The notes under the pieces: model-generated
Databases searched by the model: none
The model's input: only the letters and a program-made list of their open reading frames with translations
What the model was told of the DNA's origin: nothing
Made by a program: the position numbers and the translations under genes
Part shown: positions 1-9,305 of the stretch, in pieces
How the letters are laid out: every line of letters begins with the position of its first letter
Position numbering within the stretch: the stretch's first letter is position 1
DNA from: Natronoarchaeum mannanilyticum
Lineage (GTDB): Archaea; Halobacteriota; Halobacteria; Halobacteriales; Natronoarchaeaceae
NCBI RefSeq assembly: GCF_039522665.1
Contig: NZ_BAAADV010000007.1
Span: 248,001-312,000, forward strand
DNA: 64,000 bases
Direction: 5' to 3'

Positions 1-221
1 ACGCGACGATCAACATCGTCGACGAGTACGAGGTCGTCGACAAGCGCCGGCTCGATCCCCCCGAGTTCGTCGAGGGCATCCTCTCGTGTCCGAACCGCAA
101 CTGCATCACCACCGACGACGAGCCGGTCGACTCGAAGTTCGAGGTGCTCGACGACGAAGTTCGGTGCGTCTACTGCGAGACGATCATTCGGGAGGATCTG
201 GCCGACCACATCGATACGTAG
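1..221 (+). CDS. pyrI: Aspartate carbamoyltransferase regulatory chain, 3' end only
   Basis: Only the C-terminal 72 or so residues are in the window; the gene begins upstream. The visible frame (first full codon at position 3) carries the zinc-binding part of PyrI: CPNRNC followed about 30 residues later by CVYC, the four cysteines that hold the zinc and contact the catalytic chain. It ends with a TAG stop at 219-221. PyrI is the regulatory subunit of aspartate transcarbamoylase, the committed step of pyrimidine synthesis in the cytoplasm; pyrB usually lies directly upstream. Identification rests on the cysteine spacing and the typical ending, and is confident despite truncation by the window edge. 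Confidence 0.9.
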   Translation, partial: ATINIVDEYEVVDKRRLDPPEFVEGILSCPNRNCITTDDEPVDSKFEVLDDEVRCVYCETIIREDLADHIDT

Positions 222-353
222 AGCACCGATCGTCTTTTCGCGGTCACGTCGACCCGTTCAGGGTATCGTGCCCGGGCGAAACGTCCGCATCGCTCGGATA
301 CCCACAGATCGGTCTCGAAGCCGTGTTGCGTCCCGAAAGAGAAACCGACGGCG

Positions 354-818
354 TTACTCGTAGAGCCAGCTCGCGTCGTGCTGGTCGTACTCGACGAGTT
401 CGTCGTCGTCGAAGAACAGCTCGATCTCGCGTTCGTTGGCGCCCTCGTCCTCGTGGTCGGCGGCGTGAACGACGTTCCGGCCGAGGTCCAGCGCGTAGTC
501 GCCCCGGATCGTGCCGGGGGCGGCTTCGGCGGGATCGGTCGCGCCGATCATCTGGCGGACCTGCCGGGTTGCGTCCTCGCCCTCCCAGACCATCGGGACG
601 ACGGGACCGGACGTGATGAATTCGACGAGGTCGTCGAAGAACGGCTTGTCCTCGTGCTCGCCGTAGTGCTCTTCGGCGTGCTCGCGGTCGAGCACTTCGA
701 GTTTGAGGCCGACGAGCTTGAGCCCGCGCTCCTCGAACCGGGAGATGATCTCGCCGGCGAGCCCGCGCTGGAACGCGTCGGGCTTGACCATCACGAAGGT
801 TCGTTCGCGCTCGCTCAT
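354..818 (-). CDS. ndk: Nucleoside diphosphate kinase
   Basis: A 154-residue protein of normal family length. It begins with the characteristic [15 protein letters not shown] strand and contains the phosphohistidine segment [10 protein letters not shown] near residue 117, where the His carries the phosphate in the ping-pong transfer from ATP to nucleoside diphosphates. It is the last gene of a four-gene minus-strand operon (L7Ae, S28e, L24e, Ndk); its ATG overlaps the L24e stop by four bases (ATGA), so translation is probably coupled. This ribosomal-ndk gene order is common in archaea. The catalytic loop reads HAAD where many bacterial enzymes have HGSD, which is usual in haloarchaea. Confidence 0.96.
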   Translation of the reverse strand: MSERERTFVMVKPDAFQRGLAGEIISRFEERGLKLVGLKLEVLDREHAEEHYGEHEDKPFFDDLVEFITSGPVVPMVWEGEDATRQVRQMIGATDPAEAAPGTIRGDYALDLGRNVVHAADHEDEGANEREIELFFDDDELVEYDQHDASWLYE

Positions 819-1159
819 TCTTCGTCGTCCTCGGACTCGTCGTCAGCCTCGGCCTCGGCGTCTTCGTCGGCGTCCTCCTCGGCTTCGGATTCCTCCTCGG
901 TCTCCGCTTCCTGTGCGTCCTGTTCGTCCTCGGCCTCCTCGGCGGCTTCGGCCTCGGCCTCGGCGTCCGCGGCGCGGCGCTCGCGGCTCCCGCCGGACTC
1001 GGTCCACTCGACGTCGCGCGGTTCGCGACCGAGATCGGCGTTCTTCTCGCACTTGCTAGAGCAGTAGTGGACCGTCTGGCCGCTCGTGCGGACGAGCATC
1101 GTCCCCGTTCCCGGGGGGATGTCGCCGCCGCAGTAGTCACATTCTCTCGTCTGGGGCAT
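815..1159 (-). CDS. rpl24e: Large ribosomal subunit protein L24e with long acidic tail
   Basis: The first 60 residues form the L24e zinc ribbon: [13 protein letters not shown], then [10 protein letters not shown], supplying the four zinc cysteines. The start at the ATG reading MPQTREC matches family starts; the open frame continues upstream in Arg-rich, shadow-like sequence. After about residue 62 the family domain is over, but the protein runs on for roughly 50 residues made almost only of Ala, Glu and Asp. Such a tail is much longer than the basic L24e domain needs and could reach from the ribosome surface. It sits between S28e and Ndk in one operon, with a 2-base gap to S28e and a four-base overlap with ndk. 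Confidence 0.93.
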   Translation of the reverse strand: MPQTRECDYCGGDIPPGTGTMLVRTSGQTVHYCSSKCEKNADLGREPRDVEWTESGGSRERRAADAEAEAEAAEEAEDEQDAQEAETEEESEAEEDADEDAEAEADDESEDDEE

Positions 1160-1161
1160 CG

Positions 1162-1386
1162 TCACTGACCTCCGATGGAGTCGGCTTCGCGTGCGGTCTC
1201 GCGGAGCTGGAGGACGTCGCCCTCCCGGACGGGACCCAGGACGTTCCGCGTGATGATGCGGCCCTGGTTCTCGCCCTCCCGGATGCGGCACTTGACCTGC
1301 ATGGCCTCGCCGTGCATCCCGGTTTTGCCCACGATCTCGATCACTTCTGCGGGCGTGGATCCGCTTTCAGACTCTTCTGCGCTCAT
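1162..1386 (-). CDS. rps28e: Small ribosomal subunit protein S28e
   Basis: A 74-residue OB-fold ribosomal protein. The family signature [14 protein letters not shown] and the invariant [15 protein letters not shown] ending are both present. It lies 9 bases downstream of L7Ae and 2 bases upstream of L24e, in the standard archaeal L7Ae-S28e-L24e-Ndk order, so it is co-transcribed. The N-terminal SAEESESGS stretch is an acidic haloarchaeal extension before the domain begins around residue 12. Confidence 0.96.
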   Translation of the reverse strand: MSAEESESGSTPAEVIEIVGKTGMHGEAMQVKCRIREGENQGRIITRNVLGPVREGDVLQLRETAREADSIGGQ

Positions 1387-1395
1387 GGGAGATCT

Positions 1396-1758
1396 CTACT
1401 GAAGGTCCTCGACCTTGTTGGCGATCTCCTCGACGTCGTCGGACGCCTCGCCGGCGTCGACGATCGCCGCGGCGGCGCTACCGACTTCCAGCCCCGCAGC
1501 GTGACCCACGTCGTCCTGGGTCTCGATGAAGACGACCGGAATACCCTTCTCGTCGGCGAGCTCGGGCAGGTGCATCACGATCTCCTCGGGCTGGACGTCC
1601 TCGGCGACGTACACGAGCTCGGCGTTGCCGCGCTCGACCGCCTTGGTCGTCTCGTTGGTTCCTTTCTTTACGCTTCCTGTATCTCGGGCGACTTCCAGGG
1701 TGTCTACGGCGTCGTCCTGGAGGTCGGCTGGGACGTCGAAGTCTACGTATACTGGCAT
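1396..1758 (-). CDS. rpl7ae: Ribosomal protein L7Ae / K-turn binding protein
   Basis: A 120-residue L7Ae family protein. Signature parts are [14 protein letters not shown] (RNA contact), [14 protein letters not shown] and the late [11 protein letters not shown] helix. L7Ae binds kink-turns in 23S rRNA, box C/D and H/ACA guide RNAs and RNase P RNA. The ATG at 1756-1758 is preceded by AGGAGGTGATCC, which matches the 3' end of archaeal 16S rRNA over about eleven bases; this fixes the start and is unusual in a genus group where most transcripts are leaderless. First gene of the operon ending with ndk. A long leader upstream may be an autoregulatory site (see separate entry). Confidence 0.96.
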   Translation of the reverse strand: MPVYVDFDVPADLQDDAVDTLEVARDTGSVKKGTNETTKAVERGNAELVYVAEDVQPEEIVMHLPELADEKGIPVVFIETQDDVGHAAGLEVGSAAAAIVDAGEASDDVEEIANKVEDLQ

Positions 1759-1930
1759 GTGTTGGATCACCTCCTGCACGTGGGCTCGCGCTCCCCTGCC
1801 GTCCGGACGACGTGTTGGGCCGTCCGCTCCGACCGCCGCGACGGCGGCCGGCGACTGTCCTGTGTGGCTAGGAGCATCATCAACCCCGCGCAGGCTGTAC
1901 CCTCCTGTTGCGTACCACCCCATAAAAGCG
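1759..1930 (-). promoter_or_regulatory. Promoter and long structured 5' leader of the L7Ae operon
   Basis: Read on the minus strand, a TATA-like CTTTTATG (1921-1928) is the only clear promoter upstream of L7Ae, predicting a leader of about 140 nt. The leader holds TGATGATGCTCC (1871-1882), a CCGCC-GGCGG hairpin around 1833-1847, GGAGCGGAC (1822-1830) able to pair GGAGC with GCTCC, and the extended Shine-Dalgarno at about 1766-1777. Archaeal L7Ae is known to bind kink-turns, including in its own mRNA in some archaea. The GA dinucleotides flanking the GCTCC/GGAGC helix are suggestive of a kink-turn but the second helix is poor, so this is a hypothesis. The remaining 1931-2089 shows nothing else convincing apart from a possible tmcA promoter near 2055. 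Confidence 0.45.
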
Positions 1931-2089
1931 CTTTCAAACGAGAGAGGCCGTGGGAAGGCTGCACACGCCGGTCCGGCGGGACGACTCGCCGATCGATCGC
2001 CGGCACGAATTCGGGCGCCTTCGAGGGATCTCGTCGAGCCCGTGCGGGGAGGACAAGAGATTACTTGCCCACCCGACAACTGACCTGCA

Positions 2090-4477
2090 GTGACCGATTT
2101 CGCCGCCGTCGCCAACGTCGCCGCCGCCCTGCGCGGGGAAGCCGCTGCGCTCGACGAGCGCCGGCTGCTGGTGCTCGCGGGCGACCGCGATCGCTGCTAC
2201 GACGCCGCGAGCGAAGCGCTCGACGCCACGGAGATCGACCGCGACGCGACGACGCTGATCGGTCCCGACGACCGGCTGGACTGCGAGCGCGTCGACCAGC
2301 GCCGCGCGGTCGAACTGCTCGGGACCACGCGGGACGCCGTCGCGATCGACTGCCACGACGCCTTGCGCCCGAACGCGGTCGGCCGGGTCGTCGGCGCGGT
2401 CGACGGCGGCGGGCTGCTGGTGCTGCTCGCGCCGCCGCTCGACGAGTGGCACGAGCGCCGCGACGGCTTCGACGAGAGCCTCGCCGTCCCGCCGTTCGAC
2501 GTCGGCGACGTGACGGGGAACTTCAGGCGCCGGTTCGTCGATCGACTGCGCGCTCACAGGGGCGTCGCGATCGTGGACGTCGACGCCGGCACCGTCGAAG
2601 ACGACGGGCTCACCGATCCGGCGCCGCGACTGGAGCTCGGGTCGGACGACGATGCCGAATCGCTCTCGACGGTCGTCGACACCGCGTTCCCGCGGGAGGC
2701 CTACGACGCCTGTCTAACCGGCGATCAGGCCGACGCCCTGGGGGCGCTGGAGGCGCTCGCGGACGCCGGAGGCGGACGGGCGGAAGAAGAACCGGACGAC
2801 GCGCAGGCCGTCGTCGTCGAAGCCGACCGCGGCCGCGGAAAGTCGAGCGCCGCGGGGCTGGCCGCGGGCAGCCTCGTCGCCGACGGCGCCGACGTGCTCG
2901 TGACCGCCGCGGAGTTCCGGGGCGCTCGCGAAATCTTTGCGCGCGCGGGAGAGTTGCTCGCCCGGTTAGACGGCAACGCCCGCGACGACGACCCAGCGGC
3001 GTCGAGCGATCGCGACGTCCCGCGTCGGATCGATCGCCCCGACGGCGGCTCGCTGACCTTCGCGGAGCCGACCGACGCCGCGGAGCGCGCGGGCGACGCC
3101 GACGCGGTGATCGTCGACGAGGCCGCCGCGCTGCCGGTTCGCCTGCTCGAACGGTTTCTCGACGCCGAACGGGTCGCGTTCGCGACGACCGTCCACGGGT
3201 ACGAGGGGGCGGGCCGTGGGTTCTCGGTGCGGTTCCGCGATCGCCTCGCGGAGAGCCGCCACGAGGTGACCGACGCGACCCTCGCGGAACCGATCCGCTA
3301 CGCGGCGGGCGACCCCGTCGAGGCGTGGGCGTTCGACGCCCTGCTGCTCGACGCCCGCCCGCCGGTCGACCAGCTGGTCGCCGACGCCGATCCCGAGACC
3401 GCCGAGCGACGGCGGCTCGACGCCGACGATCTGCTGGCCGACCCGAACCTGCTGCGCGAGACGTTCGGTCTGCTCGTGCTCGCCCACTACCGCACAGAGC
3501 CGAACGATCTCGCGCGCCTGCTCGACGCGCCGAACCTCTCGGTCGAGGCGCTGCTCGTCGACGGTCACGTCGTCTCGGTCGCGCTGCTGGCCCGCGAGGG
3601 CGGGCTTCCCGCCGATCTGCGCGGGGATATGTACGACGGCGAACGCGTGCGCGGAAACATGCTTCCCGACGTGCTCACCACCCAGCTCCGCGACGAGGAC
3701 GCCGCGGCGCCGACCGGCTGGCGCGTCCTCCGGATCGCCACGCACCACGCCGCGCGCTCGCGGGGGCTGGGCTCGGAACTGCTCTCGGCCGTCCGCGAAC
3801 GGGCTGTCGAGGCGGGCGGTCCGGACGGGACAGGCATCGACTGGGTCGGCGTCGGCTACGGCGCCACGCCGGAGCTGCTCGACTTCTGGGCGGCGAACGG
3901 CTTCGAGACGCTGCACCTCTCGACGACGCGCAACGACGCCAGCGGCGAGTACTCCGCGATCATGCTCGATGCGCTGAGCGACGCCGGGCGCGATCTGCGG
4001 GACAGAACCGCGGCGCGGTTCGCCCGCCGGATCCCATCGGTGCTCTCGGATCGGCTGGACGACCTCGATCCCGACGTCGCGCGGGCCGCGCTGCGGTCGG
4101 TCGACGCCGACCCCGAACTGGATCTGACGGACTGGGAGTGGCGGGTCGTCGTCGGCTCGTCCTACGGCCCGGGGATGTTCGACGTCTCGCCGCGGCCGTT
4201 CAGACGGCTCGCCGCGGCGTACTTCCTCGACGCCGAATCGGGGACTGCAGATGCGCGCGCGGACTCCGGCGCCGACGATCGGCTTCTCGACGACCGCCAG
4301 GAGCGACTGCTCGTCCTGCGCGTCCTACAGGCTCGTGACTGGGAGTTCGTCGAGGAACGGCTCGGCTACCACTCCTCGGGCCAGTGCATGCGCGCGCTCG
4401 GCGCCGCGTTCCAGCCGCTCGTGGATCGGTTCGGCAGTGAGACGGCGCTGGCCGAGCGCGAGCGGTACCGAGAGTAG
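2090..4477 (+). CDS. tmcA: tRNA(Met) cytidine acetyltransferase TmcA
   Basis: A 795-residue protein starting at GTG. It shows an ATPase-helicase part with a Walker [10 protein letters not shown] near residue 250 and a Walker B-like IVDEAAALP near 343, followed by a GNAT acetyltransferase domain with [18 protein letters not shown] near 550 and a C-terminal tRNA-binding region. TmcA/Kre33/NAT10 enzymes use acetyl-CoA and ATP to make N4-acetylcytidine in tRNA and, in archaea, in rRNA. Length and domain order fit the family. It is divergent from the L7Ae operon. The GTG start follows a TATA-like GATTACT about 30 bases upstream, consistent with a leaderless message. Confidence 0.93.
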   Translation: MTDFAAVANVAAALRGEAAALDERRLLVLAGDRDRCYDAASEALDATEIDRDATTLIGPDDRLDCERVDQRRAVELLGTTRDAVAIDCHDALRPNAVGRVVGAVDGGGLLVLLAPPLDEWHERRDGFDESLAVPPFDVGDVTGNFRRRFVDRLRAHRGVAIVDVDAGTVEDDGLTDPAPRLELGSDDDAESLSTVVDTAFPREAYDACLTGDQADALGALEALADAGGGRAEEEPDDAQAVVVEADRGRGKSSAAGLAAGSLVADGADVLVTAAEFRGAREIFARAGELLARLDGNARDDDPAASSDRDVPRRIDRPDGGSLTFAEPTDAAERAGDADAVIVDEAAALPVRLLERFLDAERVAFATTVHGYEGAGRGFSVRFRDRLAESRHEVTDATLAEPIRYAAGDPVEAWAFDALLLDARPPVDQLVADADPETAERRRLDADDLLADPNLLRETFGLLVLAHYRTEPNDLARLLDAPNLSVEALLVDGHVVSVALLAREGGLPADLRGDMYDGERVRGNMLPDVLTTQLRDEDAAAPTGWRVLRIATHHAARSRGLGSELLSAVRERAVEAGGPDGTGIDWVGVGYGATPELLDFWAANGFETLHLSTTRNDASGEYSAIMLDALSDAGRDLRDRTAARFARRIPSVLSDRLDDLDPDVARAALRSVDADPELDLTDWEWRVVVGSSYGPGMFDVSPRPFRRLAAAYFLDAESGTADARADSGADDRLLDDRQERLLVLRVLQARDWEFVEERLGYHSSGQCMRALGAAFQPLVDRFGSETALAERERYRE

Positions 4478-4484
4478 CGGCCGA

Positions 4485-5210
4485 TCAGACGAACACCCGC
4501 TTGCGAACGAACTCCGGCATCGCCCGGATAAACCAGGCGACGAGCCGCCAGCGCCGGGTGACGTAGACGTGCGAGCGTTCCTTCTCGATCGCGCGCCGGA
4601 TCTGGGCCGCCGCGGTCTCGGGCGAGCACATCCAGAACAGGTTGTCGCCCATCGCCATCTCGGTGTCGACGTAGCCGGGTTCGATCGTCGTCACGGTGAC
4701 GTCAGCGTCCGCGGCAGAGCCGTTGTACCGCAGCCCCTCCAGATAGTTCGAGACGAACGCTTTCGAGGCGCTGTAGGCCGGCGCGCCGCCGTTGCCGAAC
4801 CGGGAGGCGACCGAGGAGATGCCGACGAGGTGACCGCTCCCGCGCTTCCTGAAGTGACGCATCGCGGCGGTCGCCAGCGCGGCGAACCCGCGGACGTTCA
4901 CGTCGATCGTCTCCCGCTCGGGCTCCCACTCCACATCGCGGTTCTCGTGACCGACGCCCGCGCTGAGCACGACGAGGTCGATCCCGCCCATCGCCTCGGC
5001 GAGTTCTTCGAACCCATCGATCGCGTCGTCGGCGTCGGTGACGTCCATCGTCGCGACGTAGGCGTGGGTCGGCAGCTCGGCGCCGATTTCTTTCAGCTGT
5101 TCCGTGCGCCGGGCTGCGAGGCCGACGTCGTAGCCCGCCTCGGCGAGTTCGTGCGCGAGCGCTCGGCCGATCCCCGAGGAGGCGCCGACGATCACGGCGT
5201 TGCCGGTCAT
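4485..5210 (-). CDS. Short-chain dehydrogenase/reductase (SDR)
   Basis: A 241-residue Rossmann-fold oxidoreductase. The NAD(P)-binding GASSGIGRALAHELA is at residues 8-22, the acidic-strand VVLSAGVGH follows at about 80, the catalytic Ser lies in VGISSVASR and the Tyr/Lys pair in AYSASKAF. The open frame extends 28 codons upstream but the ATG at 5208-5210 gives the usual distance from the start to the glycine motif. The Arg after the second beta strand (AARRTEQL) suggests NADP preference. Substrate cannot be told from sequence; family members reduce sugars, steroids or fatty acyl groups. It faces tmcA with a gap of 7 bases. Confidence 0.85.
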   Translation of the reverse strand: MTGNAVIVGASSGIGRALAHELAEAGYDVGLAARRTEQLKEIGAELPTHAYVATMDVTDADDAIDGFEELAEAMGGIDLVVLSAGVGHENRDVEWEPERETIDVNVRGFAALATAAMRHFRKRGSGHLVGISSVASRFGNGGAPAYSASKAFVSNYLEGLRYNGSAADADVTVTTIEPGYVDTEMAMGDNLFWMCSPETAAAQIRRAIEKERSHVYVTRRWRLVAWFIRAMPEFVRKRVFV

Positions 5211-5327
5211 GGAATCGACTTGCGAGGGACGGGTCCTAATCGTTACGCCCGGTACCGATCCCGATCGTTCCGAGAGGATACCGGTCGAATGCAAACCCCT
5301 AACTCGCTCGCGATCGTTCCGGCGCCT

Positions 5328-5807
5328 ATGGTAGAGGTCGCGTTCTGGATCGCCGTTGCGCTGCTGGCCGTCGGCGTCGTCGGGAGCATCGTCCCGCTGG
5401 CGCCCGGCCCGCCGGTCTCCGTGGCGGCGGTGGTGGGGTACTGGGCGTACAGCGGCTTCTCCGAACCCGGGACGTTCACCGTCGTGGCGCTGGTGCTGGT
5501 CGGCGTCGTCGCGTTCGCCGCGGACTTCCTCGCGAGCGCCGTTTCGGCGAAGGCCGGCGGCGCGTCGTGGGGCGTCTCCGCTATCGCCAGCGTCGTCGGG
5601 ATCGTCCTACTTCTGACGACCGGGCCGCTCGTGATGATCCTCGGCGTCGGCGCCGTCGTGTTCGCGCTGGAGCTGCGACGGCACCAGGACGTCAACCGCG
5701 GACTCCGGACCGCGGTGACGACGACGATCGGCATCCTGGGCGGGGCGGCCGTCCAGGCGCTGCTGACCTTCGGGATGCTGGTCGGGTTCGTGCTTGCGGT
5801 GACGTGA
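5328..5807 (+). CDS. DUF456 family membrane protein
   Basis: A protein of about 159 residues with four or five hydrophobic segments: VEVAFWIAVALLAVGVVG at the N-terminus, a VVALVLVGVVAFAADFL segment in the middle, SVVGIVLLLTTGPLVMIL, and a C-terminal AVQALLTFGMLVGFVLA. The glycine-rich VVGSIVPLAPGPP turn and the ELRRHQDVNRGLR loop are features of DUF456, small integral membrane proteins of unknown role. The ATG at 5328 was chosen; another in-frame ATG at 5289 would add 13 polar residues. It is followed after 34 bases by rtcA and may be co-transcribed with it. Confidence 0.75.
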   Translation: MVEVAFWIAVALLAVGVVGSIVPLAPGPPVSVAAVVGYWAYSGFSEPGTFTVVALVLVGVVAFAADFLASAVSAKAGGASWGVSAIASVVGIVLLLTTGPLVMILGVGAVVFALELRRHQDVNRGLRTAVTTTIGILGGAAVQALLTFGMLVGFVLAVT

Positions 5808-5841
5808 TTCGCTTTTTGTCGCTCGACGAGTACACCGGCGC

Positions 5842-6870
5842 GTGATCGAACTCGACGGCGCCGAGGGCGGCGGCCAGATCGTCCGCTCGGCGCTCTCGCT
5901 GTCGGCGCTCGCGGGCGAACCGTTCCGCATCGAGAACGTCCGCGGCGCTCGCGACGATCCCGGCCTCAAACACCAGCACCACGCGGCGGTCGAACTGGTA
6001 GCCGAAGTCTGCGACGCCGACGTCGAAGGCGCCGAACTCGACGCCGAGACGCTCACCTTCGACCCCGGCCAGCCCTCCGGCGGCCAATACGAGGTAGACG
6101 TCGGGACGGCCGGTAGCGTCACGCTCGTGTTCGACGCCGTGCTCCCGCTCGCTGTGACGATCGACGAGCCGCTGGCGGTCACGATCAGCGGCGGCACCGA
6201 CGTCGAGTGGTCGCCGCCGATCGATTACTACCGGCGGGTCAAGCTCCCCGTCCTTCGGCGCCACGGCGTGGACGCCGCGGTCGACGTCGAGCGACGCGGC
6301 TTCTACCCGGCGGGCGGCGGCGTCGCGACGCTCACGGTCGATCCCTCCGACCCCGCGCCGATCGACCTGACCGATCGGGGCGAACGCCACGGCGTCCGGC
6401 TCTACTCGGTCGCCTCCGAGGAACTGACCGACGCCGACGTGGCGGAGCGACAGGCCCGCGGCGCGGCGGCCGCGCTGCCCGACGACGTCGACGTGATCGA
6501 GCGCACCGCGGCGTACGCCGAGACGGACTCGATCGGCACCGCGCTGACGCTACGCGCGGAGTACGAGAACACCCTCGCGGGCGCGAACGCGCTCGGCGAG
6601 CGAGGCAAACCGGCGGAGGAAGTCGGCGAAGACGTAGCGCGCGAGTTCGTCGAGTTCGACGAGGGCGACGCCGCGGTCGATCGCTACCTCGCCGACCAGT
6701 TGCTCGTCTGGCTGGCGCTCGCCGGCGGCGAGGTGACGATTCCCCAGATCACGAATCACGTCGAATCGAGCGTCGAACTACTCGGCGAGTTCGGCGTCGA
6801 CGTCGAGATAGAGCGCGGCGGGGAAGACGAAGCGGCGCGAGTGTCGGTCAGCGAGACGCTCGACAGGTGA
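5842..6870 (+). CDS. rtcA: RNA 3'-terminal phosphate cyclase
   Basis: A 342-residue RtcA. The opening IELDGAEGGGQIVRSALSL is the family signature, followed by NVRGARDDPGLKHQH, the central inserted domain and the glycine-rich FYPAGGGVATL. The enzyme converts RNA 3'-phosphate to a 2',3'-cyclic phosphate with ATP through an AMP-enzyme intermediate, in RNA repair or end maintenance. It begins at GTG, 34 bases after a DUF456 gene. Its C-terminal part contains ADQLLVWLALAGG and NHVESSVELL, the expected location of the nucleotidylated His. Length is normal. Convergent with gltX. Confidence 0.94.
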   Translation: MIELDGAEGGGQIVRSALSLSALAGEPFRIENVRGARDDPGLKHQHHAAVELVAEVCDADVEGAELDAETLTFDPGQPSGGQYEVDVGTAGSVTLVFDAVLPLAVTIDEPLAVTISGGTDVEWSPPIDYYRRVKLPVLRRHGVDAAVDVERRGFYPAGGGVATLTVDPSDPAPIDLTDRGERHGVRLYSVASEELTDADVAERQARGAAAALPDDVDVIERTAAYAETDSIGTALTLRAEYENTLAGANALGERGKPAEEVGEDVAREFVEFDEGDAAVDRYLADQLLVWLALAGGEVTIPQITNHVESSVELLGEFGVDVEIERGGEDEAARVSVSETLDR

Positions 6871-6896
6871 CGGTTCCGCCGGCGGCTGCGCCGATC

Positions 6897-8612
6897 TCAG
6901 GGGTGCGCGTAGTACGCGACCGACTCCTCGTCGTGCCGATCCACCCTGGCGAACCCGATGCGCTCGAACTGGACGACCTCGTCGGCGTCGGTGTCGGCGA
7001 ACTCGGGTTCGGCGGCGCCCTCGACGTCGCCCTCCATGGTGCGCAGCCGGACGGGGACGGACGCCTCGGCGGGCGCCCAGTGGATCACGTCGACGCCTTC
7101 CTCGCGGACGGCGTCGATGTCGTCGCCGGTGAACTGGAACGCGTCGCGCGTGTAGCGCACGCAGCCCAGCCCCTTCAGCCAGACGCGCTCTTCGCGGTCG
7201 GGCAGATCGTCGGGCTCGACCAGGACGGCGCCGCCGACGGGAATCTCGCGGGTGCCCCGCCCCTCGTGGTCGGGGTGGCGGGGCGGTTCGGCGGCGTCCG
7301 GGCCGTCGCCGGTCAGCGCGACCTCGGTGCCCTCGCGGACGAAGAAGTACCGGTCGGCCTGGTCGTCGACGAGGTCGCGGTTGTTGGCGTAGACGCTCGA
7401 CATCGCGAGGTCGACGTTGCTCGTCGACGTTCCGAGCTCGACCATCGCGTCGGTGACGGCCTCGCCGCGGATGCCCCGACGGCTGACGCTGGCGAGCGTG
7501 GGGGCGCGGGGATCGTCCCAGCCGTCGAGTTCGCCGTCGTCGATCAGCTCCTTGATCGTCGACGTGCTCATCTTCACGTCGTAGGCGTCGATCTGGACGT
7601 GGCCCCAGTGGATCACCTCGGGGTACTCCCAGTCGAAGTAGTCGTAGACGAACCGCTGGCGCTTCGCGGAGTCCTGCAGGTCGATTCCTCTGATGATGTG
7701 GGTGATCCCGAGCAAGTGATCGTCGACGCCGCTCTGGAAGTCCAGCATCGGCCAGCAGCGGTACTCGGCGGCCTCTTCGCGCGGATGGGGCGTGTCGATC
7801 ATCCGGAACGCCACCCAGTCGCGCAGCGCGGGGTTCTTGTGCTCGATGTCGGTCCGGACGCGCAGGACCATCTCGCCGCTCTCGTACTCGCCGTCGACCA
7901 TCGCCTCGAACTCCTCGCGGGTGGTCTCGGCGTCCTTGTCGCGGTGAGGGCAGGCCTCGCCGGAGTTCTTCAGGTTCGAGAACTCCTCGCCCGAACAGGA
8001 GCAGGTGTACGCGCCGCCGGCCTCGATCAGCTCGCGGGCGTGCTCGTAGTACGTCTCGACGCGGTCGCTCGCGCGGTACACTTCGTCCGGCTCGAAGCCG
8101 AGGTACTCGATGGCGTCGAGGATCTCGTCGTAGGCGTCGAGATCGGGACGCTTCGTCTCGGGGTCGGTGTCGTCGAAGCGGACGCAGAACCAGCCATCGT
8201 ACAGCTCCTTGTACGTCCCGATCACCGCGGGCATCCGGGCGTGGCCGAGGTGCCAGGGGCCGTTCGGGTTCGGCGCGACGCGCATCCGGACCTGGTCGTA
8301 CTCGTCAGCGTTGGGGAGGTCCGGCAGGATCTCCTCTTCCTCATCGTCCTCGCTGTCGAGTTCTTCGAGTTCCTCGGGCGCGAGCTCGCCGAGGCGCTCG
8401 CGGCGCTCCTCGTGGTCCAGCCCGTTGATCTCGGCGATGACGCCGCCGGCGACGCCGGGGATCTCGTCGCCGTGCTCGCGGAACTCGGGGTTCTCGCCCA
8501 TCAGCGGCCCCATGATCGCGCCGACGTCGGCGTCGCTCTCGTGCTTGACGGCGTTGATCAGCGCGTGCTTCTCGGCCTCGCGCTCGATTCGCTCTCGGAG
8601 GTCGTCGTTCAT
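6897..8612 (-). CDS. gltX: Glutamyl-tRNA synthetase, archaeal type
   Basis: A 571-residue class I synthetase. The HIGH-type motif appears as PNGPWHLGHARM near residue 120 and the KMSKS-type motif as VKMSTSTIKEL near 347. The N-terminal 100 residues form the helical extension seen in archaeal GluRS, and the C-terminal half is the beta-barrel anticodon-binding part found in archaeal/eukaryal enzymes. Archaeal GluRS is normally non-discriminating, charging both tRNA-Glu and tRNA-Gln, with Glu-tRNA-Gln then amidated by GatDE; a tRNA-Gln gene is present later in this window. An acidic insert EELDSEDDEEEEIL precedes the catalytic domain. Confidence 0.95.
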   Translation of the reverse strand: MNDDLRERIEREAEKHALINAVKHESDADVGAIMGPLMGENPEFREHGDEIPGVAGGVIAEINGLDHEERRERLGELAPEELEELDSEDDEEEEILPDLPNADEYDQVRMRVAPNPNGPWHLGHARMPAVIGTYKELYDGWFCVRFDDTDPETKRPDLDAYDEILDAIEYLGFEPDEVYRASDRVETYYEHARELIEAGGAYTCSCSGEEFSNLKNSGEACPHRDKDAETTREEFEAMVDGEYESGEMVLRVRTDIEHKNPALRDWVAFRMIDTPHPREEAAEYRCWPMLDFQSGVDDHLLGITHIIRGIDLQDSAKRQRFVYDYFDWEYPEVIHWGHVQIDAYDVKMSTSTIKELIDDGELDGWDDPRAPTLASVSRRGIRGEAVTDAMVELGTSTSNVDLAMSSVYANNRDLVDDQADRYFFVREGTEVALTGDGPDAAEPPRHPDHEGRGTREIPVGGAVLVEPDDLPDREERVWLKGLGCVRYTRDAFQFTGDDIDAVREEGVDVIHWAPAEASVPVRLRTMEGDVEGAAEPEFADTDADEVVQFERIGFARVDRHDEESVAYYAHP

Positions 8613-8693
8613 TACTCCCGAGTATCGGCCGGGGCGTCAAAACTGCGGTGGATTGGCGTCGAGGCTCGCAGGATCAGCGCGTCGAGATGGGCA

Positions 8694-9224
8694 TCACGAC
8701 CGCACGGTCATCGACTCCGAGGTCATCTGGTCGAATAGGCCCCACGCTCGCAGCGCGAGCCGGTGGAACCCGACCAGCGCCGTCACAGCCGCGAGGATGA
8801 TCGCCCCGGTCCGCGGGCTCGGCAGGATGCCCAGCGAGACGATCAGCGTCGTCGCGCACGCCGGCGGGTGGTTCACGTCGGCAGCGAGCATCCCGACGCT
8901 CGTCGCGGCGACCGACAGCCCGCCGGCGACCGCCATGCGCAGCACGCTCGTCGAGAACGGCGCGAGCGTAACTGACAGCGAGACGCCGGGCGCGACGAGC
9001 CAGTGGGCCGCAAGTCCGGCGACGACGCCGACGGCGTGGCCGCCGATCACTCGGCGCGGCGCGACGACGGCGCCGGTCCGCGAGCGCGCCAGCAGGAACG
9101 CGGTGGGCCCGAGGCTCGGGAACACGAGCGGGCTGCCGGTCGCCCACGCGAACACGCCGAGCACGCCCACGAGAACGCCGGCGTACGCGCCCGTGAATCC
9201 GGTGTCGCGGAGCACGCGAACCAC
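8694..9224 (-). CDS. HPP family integral membrane protein
   Basis: A 176-residue protein with five or so hydrophobic helices. The diagnostic loop NHPPACATTLIVSLG lies near residue 117 and gives the family its name. In cyanobacteria, HPP proteins transport nitrite at the chloroplast or cell membrane, but the function in archaea is not established. It starts at GTG with an RV-rich N-terminus; a second in-frame GTG three codons in is equally possible. The preceding helix GVLVGVLGVFAWATG and FPSLGPTAFLLA fit the family. It is divergent from nucS, 81 bases apart. Confidence 0.82.
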   Translation of the reverse strand: MVRVLRDTGFTGAYAGVLVGVLGVFAWATGSPLVFPSLGPTAFLLARSRTGAVVAPRRVIGGHAVGVVAGLAAHWLVAPGVSLSVTLAPFSTSVLRMAVAGGLSVAATSVGMLAADVNHPPACATTLIVSLGILPSPRTGAIILAAVTALVGFHRLALRAWGLFDQMTSESMTVRS

Positions 9225-9305
9225 TTCTCGGCGGGCCTGAAAAGCCTCCCGCCTCGCGACGGCCGAACGGTCGCCTTAAGCCCGTGAGGGCGGTACGGAG
9301 CAGTA

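Noticed and set aside
1312-4338. Very long open frame of about 1,000 codons overlapping tmcA
   Set aside because: It is extremely Arg-rich and low in hydrophobic residues, as expected when a high-GC coding strand is read in a wrong frame; tmcA with its motifs explains the region.
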